This document shows positions 1-5,212 of a DNA stretch of 5,411 nt, piece by piece. Source of the stretch: an uncultured Candidatus Saccharibacteria bacterium (GTDB taxonomy: Bacteria > Patescibacteria > Saccharimonadia > Saccharimonadales > UBA1547); contig CAMPIW010000031.1 of assembly GCA_946886635.1 (NCBI GenBank), positions 1 through 5,411 on the forward strand. Direction: 5' to 3'. Below the pieces are notes generated by a model. The model saw only the letters and a list, made by a program, of their open reading frames with translations, did no database searches and was not told the origin of the DNA. Both the position numbers and the translations under genes were made by a program. Position 1 is the stretch's first letter. Every line of letters starts with the position of its first letter.

Positions 1-713
1 ACACTATTCGTCGTAAGATTTTGGAAGGCGAGGACATTAAGGGTGAAATCGAACGCCTCATTGAGGCTAAAGTTCGCGAACTAACCGTTGTTCCAGCCAA
101 AAATAACAAAAACTTTAACGTTTTGTTTGAAGAAGTTTTCCCGCTCAGTGACAAAAAGCTTAGGGCCATTGGCATCGAGAAAAGCGATAAAAATCGCTAC
201 GAACTTGCACTGAAAGAGGTGAAAAAGGCCTACCTCACCAAAGAGGAAGAGCTTGAAGCTGAAATCATGCGTAAAGTTGAACGCGAAGTGTACCTGCAAG
301 TGCTTGATACGCTGTGGATGCAACACCTTGAGAACATGCAGCACCTTCGTGAAGGTATTCACTGGCGCAGCGTTGGGCAGCGTGACCCATTGGTTGAATA
401 TCGCAGTGAATCACAAAAATTGTTCGATAGTCTTCAGCTGACGCTCCGCGATGAAGTGCTGCGTGCAATTATGCACGTAACCCCTCGCGATGCGGTTGCT
501 CGTACCGAAGAAGAATACGACACCGAACTAACTCGACTGGCTGAAAACTCTGTTGAAAAGGGTGTAAACAACATCCTTAGCGGCGAGAGTAGTCGTGACG
601 GTGACTTTAAAGTCAAAAAAGCTGAGAAGGCATCTGAAGTGCAGGCTAAGAAAAATACTGCACGTAAGAAGAAGAAATCTCAGCGTCAAAACCGCAAATC
701 TGGCCGTCGTTAA
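1..713 (+). CDS. secA: Protein translocase ATPase SecA, C-terminal part (5' end outside window)
   Basis: SecA is the motor that pushes preproteins through the SecYEG channel. Only the last 236 codons are present; the frame is already open at base 3, so the TTG at 21 is an internal Leu codon, not a start. The fragment covers the end of the helical wing domain and the helical scaffold domain. The diagnostic stretch is at about 270-410: LDTLWMQHLENMQHLREGI, then GQRDP and EYRSES, which match the SecA pattern W-x-x-HL-x-x-M-x-x-LR-x-GI...Q-x-DP-x-x-EY. The usual C-terminal zinc-binding Cys/His tail is absent. The protein instead ends in a tail very rich in Lys and Arg (about 612-710). The stop is TAA. 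No terminator is visible before the next gene, 49 nt downstream, so read-through into the peptidase is likely. Identification as SecA is secure; the ATPase domains lie outside the window. Confidence 0.95.
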   Translation, partial: TIRRKILEGEDIKGEIERLIEAKVRELTVVPAKNNKNFNVLFEEVFPLSDKKLRAIGIEKSDKNRYELALKEVKKAYLTKEEELEAEIMRKVEREVYLQVLDTLWMQHLENMQHLREGIHWRSVGQRDPLVEYRSESQKLFDSLQLTLRDEVLRAIMHVTPRDAVARTEEEYDTELTRLAENSVEKGVNNILSGESSRDGDFKVKKAEKASEVQAKKNTARKKKKSQRQNRKSGRR

Positions 714-762
714 CGATAGCTCCTTAATAAAAATCCATTAGTGACCGAAAGTAACAAGATAT

Positions 763-2055
763 ATGAACCATACCGTTGAAGAAGTGAAGCTAAAAAATGG
801 CGCGCGAGGCCTTTTAATTAATGTGCCCGGCGCGACCGTTATGAGCATGCAATTTCATTTCCGTGCCGGTAATCGTTACGCAAAGCATAAAGAAATCGAA
901 CAAGTAGCACACATTATGGAGCACATGGCTTTTGGTGCGAATGCTAAGTTCCGAAGCGAAAGTGCTTTTGAAGCAGAATTTACAAAAAATGGTGCGTATC
1001 ATAACGCGTATACGTCTGATTTTGCAATGGTGTACGAATCAGACTGTGCCGATTTTGAGTGGGACAGAATCCTTGAACTACAACGGCTTAGTATTTGTGA
1101 ACCACGTTTCAACGAAAAAGAACTCGAAGCCGAGAAGGGGAATGTTCGGAGCGAACTTACTGGCTATCTTAACGACCACCACCGTATTTTGTGGCCAAAG
1201 GTTCAGCAACTTTTGGGTGAAGATGTATTGACGTACCGTCAGGGCCTCGCGACCATTAACAACGTGACACTAAATGATATTCGCGAACATCATCGACGAA
1301 CACACACGACAAAAAATATGCGTTTTGTTATTGCGGGTAAACTTCGTGGGCGCAAGGCGGATATTATTCGCCAACTTGAATCGTTTGAATTATCAGAAGG
1401 CGAGCGTCTTGAAGTGCCGCGTGACGAACTGCACAGTGGAAACCCGAGTATAATTCGTCGTAAAGATGCTTCTAATTTAACCTTTGGTTGGACAATGAGC
1501 GTGCCGCGCGTGCTTGATGATGAAGAGCTTGATGCGATGAATGCACTTAACCATATCCTTACTGGTACGGCGACGTCGCGTATTTACGGTAAGGCTCGTT
1601 CGAAGGGACTCGCGTATTATGTGGGTGCCTATAGTGGTTCGAGTTTTTATGATAGTGCGTGGGATATTTCGGGCCAGGTGAATCACGACACAGCTCCGGC
1701 CTTGTTTGATATCATTGCCCGTGAATTAAAAGCGGTGTTAGATGGCAAACTGACTGATGAAGAGATTGAATCGGCTAAGTCGTTTGGCCTTGGACGCTAC
1801 CAAATGGGTGCGCAAACTGTATCGCAAATTTCGAGTTTTTATACGCATCGCTATTTTGCCGATGACTGCGTTAAAGAGTATGATAAAGTCCCTGATCTTA
1901 TTAGAAAAGTAACTCGTGAAAAAATTATGAATGTAGCACAAGAATTTGTTTCTGCTAATACCTGGGTTTTTGCAGCGGTAAGTAGTGGCGACAAAGAAGA
2001 AGTTGTCGAATTGAATAGCAAGCTCGTTAATTTATTTCCAAATGCTATAGAATAG
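763..2055 (+). CDS. M16 family zinc metallopeptidase (insulinase / processing-peptidase type)
   Basis: This 430-residue protein has the length and two-lobe layout of M16B peptidases, which close like a clamshell over unfolded peptides. The inverted zinc motif HxxEH is intact at residues 50-54 (HIMEH). H50 and H54 would bind zinc and E53 would act as general base. E131 (in NVRSEL) lies 77 residues after H54, where the family's third zinc ligand is expected. The C-terminal lobe carries SRIYGKARSKGLAYYVGA (272-289), matching the family's SRLF-x-x-(V/I)RE-x-x-GLAY segment, and LTDEEIESAKS (330-340). No signal peptide or membrane segment is seen, so a cytoplasmic enzyme is likely. ATG at 763 fits the family N-terminus (VKLKNG near residue 8), although no Shine-Dalgarno site precedes it. 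It ends in tandem stops TAG TAA, 5 nt before murD, suggesting coupled translation. The substrate cannot be read from the sequence. Confidence 0.9.
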   Translation: MNHTVEEVKLKNGARGLLINVPGATVMSMQFHFRAGNRYAKHKEIEQVAHIMEHMAFGANAKFRSESAFEAEFTKNGAYHNAYTSDFAMVYESDCADFEWDRILELQRLSICEPRFNEKELEAEKGNVRSELTGYLNDHHRILWPKVQQLLGEDVLTYRQGLATINNVTLNDIREHHRRTHTTKNMRFVIAGKLRGRKADIIRQLESFELSEGERLEVPRDELHSGNPSIIRRKDASNLTFGWTMSVPRVLDDEELDAMNALNHILTGTATSRIYGKARSKGLAYYVGAYSGSSFYDSAWDISGQVNHDTAPALFDIIARELKAVLDGKLTDEEIESAKSFGLGRYQMGAQTVSQISSFYTHRYFADDCVKEYDKVPDLIRKVTREKIMNVAQEFVSANTWVFAAVSSGDKEEVVELNSKLVNLFPNAIE

Positions 2056-2060
2056 TAAGC

Positions 2061-3356
2061 ATGAAGATTGCTATTGCTGGTTACGGTGTTGAAGGCGAAG
2101 AGAATTATAAGTATTGGTCTGCCGGTGGCGAAAACGAATTAACTATTGTTGATGAGCAGCTTGATAGCGAAAAAGTCTATCCAAGCAATGCAAATACCAT
2201 GCTTGGCCCCAACGTTTTTAGCGATTTAAATGGCTATGATATGGTGGTGCGAACTGCCGGTTTAGCGCCGCATAAAATTATAACCGACGGTAAAATTTGG
2301 TCGGCTACCAATGAGTTTTTTGCAAAGTGTCCCGTACCAATTATTGGGGTAACTGGCTCAAAGGGTAAGGGAACGACAGCAAGTTTGATTGCGTCTATCC
2401 TTGAGGCTGCTGGTAAAAAAGTATGGCTGGTAGGTAATATTGGGTTGCCGGCGCTGAGCGTTTTAGCACAGATTCAACCTGACGATATTGTTGTATACGA
2501 ACTTTCAAGTTTCCAATTGTGGGATCTTGAAAAATCACCAAGTACGGCTGTGGTGTTATTTATTGAACGTGAGCATCTTGATGTACACCGTGATATGGAA
2601 GAATATGTTACGGCTAAGGCGCAGATTACGCGTCATCAAGTTGCCGACGACAGGTTAATTTTTAATGCGAATAATAAGTATGCGACTCACATTGCCGAAA
2701 GTTCAGCCGCACACAAAATAGGGTATTCAGCAAACGATAGCGCACATGTGCAAGATGGATATTTTTATTACGGCGACCAACTGATATGTCCGGTCGAAGA
2801 GCTGCGCATAAAAGGTGAACATAACCAAGAAAACGCAGTGGCTGCGATTGATGCTGTGTGGCAGTATACACAAGATGTGACAGCGATTAGCGCTGGGTTG
2901 GCATCATTTAATGGGTTGCCACATCGCCTGGCATATGTGACTACCATAAAAGGTGTTGAGTTTTACGACGATAGCATTGCCACGACGCCATCCTCAGCAA
3001 TTGCCGCACTTCGAGCGTTTCGCACTTTACCAAAAGTTATCATTTTAGGCGGATCGTACAAAGGTTCAGACTTTACGGCGCTTGGCGAAGAGTTGCTGCG
3101 CCACGATGTGCGAGCGATTCTTATTGGTGACGAAGCCCCAGCGATAGCGACTGCCTGCGAGACTGCTGGGTTTCGGGGGTATGAAATTATGGAAAACGCT
3201 ACAGCCGAACGCTTTACACAGCGGGCTTTTGAACTTGCCCGTCCGGGGAGTGTTGTGCTGTTGAGCCCAGCCAGTGCCAGCTTTGGATTGTTTAAAAATT
3301 ATGCCGATAGAGGCGACCAGTTTATTGCTGCCGTACACTCACTTAGCCAAGACTAG
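2061..3356 (+). CDS. murD: UDP-N-acetylmuramoyl-L-alanine--glutamate ligase (MurD type)
   Basis: MurD adds glutamate to UDP-MurNAc-L-Ala in the cytoplasm, using ATP, as the second amino acid of the peptidoglycan stem. At 431 residues it has normal length and all three Mur-ligase domains. The N-terminal Rossmann-like part starts MKIAIAGYGVEG. The central ATPase has the P-loop GVTGSKGKGTT (96-106), GNIGLPAL (125-132) and the MurD signature ELSSFQLW (147-154). EHLDVH (171-176) is followed by EYVTAKAQI, where K186 aligns with the carbamylated lysine. The C-terminal domain shows HNQEN (254-258), LPHRL (286-290), DDSIATTP (303-310), GGSYKGSDF (340-348) and LLSPASASFGLFKNY (400-414). Two positions are unusual compared with E. 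coli MurD: Lys replaces Asn in the P-loop, and Ile306 replaces the Lys of DSKATN. These changes recall MurD2-type enzymes that use L-Glu, so the stereochemistry of the substrate is open. No Shine-Dalgarno site is present; the start lies 5 nt after the peptidase stop. Confidence 0.92.
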   Translation: MKIAIAGYGVEGEENYKYWSAGGENELTIVDEQLDSEKVYPSNANTMLGPNVFSDLNGYDMVVRTAGLAPHKIITDGKIWSATNEFFAKCPVPIIGVTGSKGKGTTASLIASILEAAGKKVWLVGNIGLPALSVLAQIQPDDIVVYELSSFQLWDLEKSPSTAVVLFIEREHLDVHRDMEEYVTAKAQITRHQVADDRLIFNANNKYATHIAESSAAHKIGYSANDSAHVQDGYFYYGDQLICPVEELRIKGEHNQENAVAAIDAVWQYTQDVTAISAGLASFNGLPHRLAYVTTIKGVEFYDDSIATTPSSAIAALRAFRTLPKVIILGGSYKGSDFTALGEELLRHDVRAILIGDEAPAIATACETAGFRGYEIMENATAERFTQRAFELARPGSVVLLSPASASFGLFKNYADRGDQFIAAVHSLSQD

Positions 3357-3372
3357 GTGTTACGGGTATACT
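3343..3372 (+). promoter_or_regulatory. Putative promoter for prfB, giving a leaderless transcript
   Basis: A good -10 hexamer, TATACT, lies at 3367-3372. A weak -35 candidate, TTAGCC, lies at 3343-3348 with an 18-nt spacer, inside the end of murD. The -10 ends exactly 7 nt before the prfB ATG, so transcription would begin at or next to the start codon. No Shine-Dalgarno site is present, which fits leaderless initiation. The same TATACT-N7-ATG layout recurs at the last gene of the window. prfB could equally be read from upstream as part of the operon. Confidence 0.35.
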
Positions 3373-3379
3373 AGAGATA

Positions 3380-4459
3380 ATGCAACCACTTACTAAACGC
3401 TTAAACGAACTGCGTTCGCAAATTGATGCGGCACTTTTGCGACTGCGCATTGACGAACGCGTAGCGCAAATTAACGATATAGAGGCGCAGCTAGCGACAT
3501 CGGAAGTTTGGAACAATCCGCACCATGCTCAAGACATCAGTCGTCAAGTAGCTGCACTTAAAAAAATGGTTGACCCATGGCTGACTCTTAAATCACAGGC
3601 CGACGATATGCTCGAACTTATGGCTATTGGCGACGATAGTTTACTCACAGAATTTGACGGTCAAATTACGGCTTTCGAGCATGAATATCAGCGCCTGCGA
3701 AAAGACTTATTGTTTGACGGCGAGTTCGACGACCATAATGTTATTTTGCGATTGAGTGCCGGAGCTGGTGGCACGGATGCTCAAGACTGGACAGAAATGC
3801 TTGAACGTATGTATTTGCGCTGGGCCGAGCGTGCCGATATGGCGACAATCCAAATTGAGCGTTCAACGGGCGAAGAAGCGGGCGTAAAATCAGTTGTTAT
3901 TGAAGTGACCGGGCCGTATGCATATGGGCGTTTGAAGTCTGAACACGGCGTCCATCGTTTAGTACGCCTTAGCCCTTTTAACAGCGATAACTTGCGTCAA
4001 ACGAGCTTTGCACTGGTTGAGGTTCTTCCGCAAATCGATACTCCAAGTGAAGTGAATATTGACGATAAAGATATTAAAATTGATGTCTACCGGGCGGGTG
4101 GCCACGGTGGGCAGTCGGTTAATACCACTGATTCGGCGGTGCGCATTACTCATATAAAAACAGGTATTGTGGTGGCCATTCAAAATGAACGTTCGCAGCT
4201 ACAAAATAAAGAAGTTGCGATGAAGATTTTGCGTTCGAAGCTTGCGCAACTGCAACTTGAGCAACATGCCGCTTCGGTAACAGAATTGCAGGCGGGTGAG
4301 TCGGCCAACTGGGGGAGTCAAATTAGAAATTACGTACTCCATCCGTACACGCTAGTAAAAGACACACGCACCAAACACGAAACGAACAATGCACAGGGTG
4401 TGCTTGATGGGGACCTTGATGCCTTTATGGAAGCTTTTTTAGAAGCACCAACCAAGTAG
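3380..4459 (+). CDS. prfB: Peptide chain release factor 2 (RF2)
   Basis: RF2 ends translation at UAA and UGA codons by triggering peptidyl-tRNA hydrolysis in the ribosome. Its 359 residues are close to the family's length (E. coli 365). The N-terminal helical domain contains QLATSEVWNNP (37-47), typical of RF2. The codon-reading motif SPF is at 198-200 in VHRLVRLSPFNS, which separates RF2 from RF1. The catalytic GGQ is at 243-245, in RAGGHGGQSVNTTDSAVRI. The C-terminal VKDTRTKHET and VLDGDLDAFMEAFL also match. Unlike many bacterial prfB genes, including that of E. coli, no in-frame UGA or +1 frameshift site interrupts the early codons; the frame is continuous from ATG 3380. The residue just before GGQ is His where E. 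coli has Ala. The position matching E. coli residue 246 is Ala. No Shine-Dalgarno site is visible. It lies 23 nt after murD. The stop is TAG. Confidence 0.95.
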   Translation: MQPLTKRLNELRSQIDAALLRLRIDERVAQINDIEAQLATSEVWNNPHHAQDISRQVAALKKMVDPWLTLKSQADDMLELMAIGDDSLLTEFDGQITAFEHEYQRLRKDLLFDGEFDDHNVILRLSAGAGGTDAQDWTEMLERMYLRWAERADMATIQIERSTGEEAGVKSVVIEVTGPYAYGRLKSEHGVHRLVRLSPFNSDNLRQTSFALVEVLPQIDTPSEVNIDDKDIKIDVYRAGGHGGQSVNTTDSAVRITHIKTGIVVAIQNERSQLQNKEVAMKILRSKLAQLQLEQHAASVTELQAGESANWGSQIRNYVLHPYTLVKDTRTKHETNNAQGVLDGDLDAFMEAFLEAPTK

Positions 4460-4462
4460 GCA

Positions 4463-4491
4463 TTGAATAATTAAACAAAATATGGTATAAT
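4463..4491 (+). promoter_or_regulatory. Near-consensus sigma-70-type promoter for the GC-rich gene
   Basis: The -35 box TTGAAT (4463-4468) is separated by 17 nt from a perfect -10 box TATAAT (4486-4491). The -10 is preceded by TGG, giving an extended -10. The -35 begins only 4 nt after the prfB stop. Transcription would start near 4498, leaving an untranslated leader of about 105 nt before the ATG at 4603. This is the strongest promoter-like sequence in the window. Confidence 0.75.
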
Positions 4492-4500
4492 AATAGACGA

Positions 4501-4521
4501 TCGAAATTATTATGATTTCGA
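4501..4521 (+). promoter_or_regulatory. Inverted repeat / stem-loop at the start of the leader
   Basis: TCGAAAT (4501-4507) and ATTTCGA (4515-4521) are perfect 7-bp inverted copies around a 7-nt loop. The predicted transcription start is near 4498, so the hairpin would sit almost at the mRNA 5' end, a position that can protect messages from 5'-dependent decay. As DNA it could instead be a repressor operator just downstream of the promoter. The sequence does not decide between these. Confidence 0.5.
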
Positions 4522-4540
4522 AAGTGTATTAAAAATATGT

Positions 4541-4571
4541 TGTTATATATGGAATACCATTCGGTGTTTCA
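4541..4571 (+). repeat. Imperfect repeat, upstream copy
   Basis: This segment contains, in order, the blocks TGTT, ATATATGG, AATA, CGGTGTT and CA. The same blocks in the same order occur at 5142-5176, on the other side of the GC-rich gene, with small differences in spacing (31 versus 35 nt). GAGGGG follows each copy, about 20 nt downstream here and within the end of the other copy's border. Several blocks are AT-rich, so chance similarity is possible. Confidence 0.3.
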
Positions 4572-4587
4572 AAGGTAAATCAGAAAC

Positions 4588-4597
4588 AGGAGAGGGG
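4588..4597 (+). promoter_or_regulatory. Strong Shine-Dalgarno site
   Basis: The purine run AGGAGAGGGG ends 5 nt before the ATG at 4603. Its AGGAG core ends 10 nt before the ATG, and GAGG within it ends 7 nt before. It fixes this ATG as the start. It is the only clear Shine-Dalgarno site in the window; the peptidase, murD, prfB and small membrane protein genes lack one. Confidence 0.7.
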
Positions 4598-4602
4598 ACG
4601 AC

Positions 4603-5070
4603 ATGTCCGCTAAGCTCGAGGCCTTTCAGGTCTTGGCCAGAGTAATGATTGACGAGGGAGGCAAGCGTCTGTTGGGGCTGGCCGCCGACGTCATGACCGC
4701 AAGCGGGCGCGACTCACTGGATCCGATCCATGTCGTTATCGCTGCAACCTCGGATGAGCACGCCAGCCCCAGAGCTCGTGCCGTTCTGGATGCACTTGGT
4801 ATCAACCAGGCGGTCGCGCGTCGCTTCGAGGGCATGTCGGTGAAGCTGGAAGGCTTCAACGGCGGCACTGTCGCCGAGGCTTTCACGGCCGAGGCGACCG
4901 AGATGCTTCAGCGCCTCAATGCGGAGTACCTGAACTTCCTCGAGAGCTCGGCTCGCGATTCGCACACTGACACCAACAAGTGGGATTGGTACAGTCGGCT
5001 TGTTGGCCAGGCGCTCAATTCGAACAGCCCGGCCGTCGTGGCGCTTCGTGGGCACGTTTTCTCCAATTAG
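4603..5070 (+). CDS. Small GC-rich protein, possible stand-alone Clp N-terminal (ClpA/ClpC-type) double repeat
   Basis: I do not firmly recognise this 155-residue protein. It is soluble-looking and mostly helical, with no signal peptide or membrane segment. Two stretches resemble the repeats of Clp N domains, which bind substrates and adaptors. The first spans about 18-75, with LDPIHVVIAATSD in place of the usual (I/T)-x-x-EHLLLALL, then ARAVLDALGIN. The second starts at AFTAEATEMLQRL (about 92-104) and ends NSPAVVALRGHV. No Walker motif or AAA+ domain follows, so it could at most be an adaptor or a sequestering protein. The gene is about 61% GC over the 240 bases counted, against roughly 45-47% for neighbours. 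Glu is GAG 9 times of 10, and all four Lys and all four Gln codons end in G, which suggests acquisition from a GC-rich donor or special codon selection. The start at 4603 is supported by a strong Shine-Dalgarno site. The family call is tentative; that the gene is real is likely. Confidence 0.7.
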   Translation: MSAKLEAFQVLARVMIDEGGKRLLGLAADVMTASGRDSLDPIHVVIAATSDEHASPRARAVLDALGINQAVARRFEGMSVKLEGFNGGTVAEAFTAEATEMLQRLNAEYLNFLESSARDSHTDTNKWDWYSRLVGQALNSNSPAVVALRGHVFSN

Positions 5071-5073
5071 TTC

Positions 5074-5132
5074 TGAGTTGCCCCAAAGGGGTGGATGGCA
5101 GTGGTCATCCACAGTCGTCCACCCCTAACTCA
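5074..5132 (+). terminator. Structured 3' region with two alternative folds, possible terminator or RNA element
   Basis: Fold A pairs GGGGTGGA (5088-5095) with TCCACCCC (5118-5125), closed by an outer stem TGAGTT (5074-5079) with AACTCA (5127-5132). Fold B makes two short hairpins instead: CCCC/GGGG (5081-5084 with 5088-5091), and GTGGATG (5091-5097) with CATCCAC (5106-5112). The folds share bases, so they exclude each other. It begins 4 nt after the stop of the GC-rich gene, where a terminator is expected, but no run of T follows (CAACTTAATTG). It could therefore also be a 3' stability element or a switch. Confidence 0.5.
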
Positions 5133-5141
5133 ACTTAATTG

Positions 5142-5176
5142 TGTTCGATATATGGCAATATTTCTCACGGTGTTCA
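5142..5176 (+). repeat. Imperfect repeat, downstream copy
   Basis: This is the partner of 4541-4571, sharing the ordered blocks TGTT, ATATATGG, AATA, CGGTGTT and CA. It has small insertions (CG after TGTT, C before AATA, and extra bases before CGGTGTT). Together the pair brackets the GC-rich gene and its structured 3' end. The match is partial and not statistically tested. Confidence 0.3.
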
Positions 5177-5199
5177 CGAGGGGCATTTTTACCCCGTGA
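5174..5199 (+). promoter_or_regulatory. Inverted repeat overlapping the next promoter, possible operator
   Basis: TCAC (5174-5177) plus GGGG (5180-5183) is complementary to CCCC (5192-5195) plus GTGA (5196-5199), with GA bulged and an 8-nt loop of CATTTTTA. The right arm contains the TG of the extended -10 at 5197-5198, so a protein bound here would block the promoter. A third TCACG lies at 5165-5169, spaced 9 nt from the one at 5174. An alternative reading is a weak terminator hairpin for the gene upstream. Confidence 0.35.
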
Positions 5200-5205
5200 T
5201 ATACT
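5197..5205 (+). promoter_or_regulatory. Extended -10 promoter of the small membrane protein gene
   Basis: TG at 5197-5198, one base, then TATACT at 5200-5205 make an extended -10 element, which often needs no good -35; none is evident. The hexamer ends 7 nt before the ATG at 5213, so the transcript would start at or beside the start codon, giving a leaderless message. The prfB start has the same hexamer and the same distance. Confidence 0.5.
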
Positions 5206-5212
5206 TATTTAT

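Noticed and set aside
21..23. TTG as a start for secA
   Set aside because: The frame is open upstream to the window edge and the residues continue in SecA style; it is an internal codon.
81..362. 93-residue minus-strand frame opposite secA
   Set aside because: The plus strand encodes conserved SecA sequence through the same bases; the antisense frame has no family features.
714..762. Promoter or terminator in the secA-peptidase gap
   Set aside because: The gap is AT-rich, but I find no convincing -10/-35 pair and no hairpin with a T-run.
741..779. Short GTG frame between secA and the peptidase
   Set aside because: It has only 12 codons, is out of frame with the peptidase and has no ribosome site; likely chance.
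932..1231. 99-residue plus-strand frame inside the peptidase gene
   Set aside because: It overlaps the zinc-site region of a well-supported M16 gene in another frame and shows no start signal.
3430..3470. RF2-type programmed +1 frameshift site
   Set aside because: The bases ATTGAC resemble the CUUUGAC region, but the reading frame is continuous and there is no in-frame stop.
4626..4886. 86-residue open frame on the minus strand
   Set aside because: This is another composition-driven shadow of the GC-rich gene with no ribosome site or domain.
4714..5112. 132-residue open frame on the minus strand
   Set aside because: It lies opposite the GC-rich gene, where stop codons are rare by composition. 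It has no recognisable domain and no start signal, and the plus-strand gene has a promoter and a Shine-Dalgarno site.
5141..5212. GTG start at 5141 giving an 81-residue form of the membrane protein
   Set aside because: The extra 24 codons cover the extended -10 and an inverted repeat, no Shine-Dalgarno site precedes the GTG, and ATG 5213 sits exactly where a leaderless start is expected.
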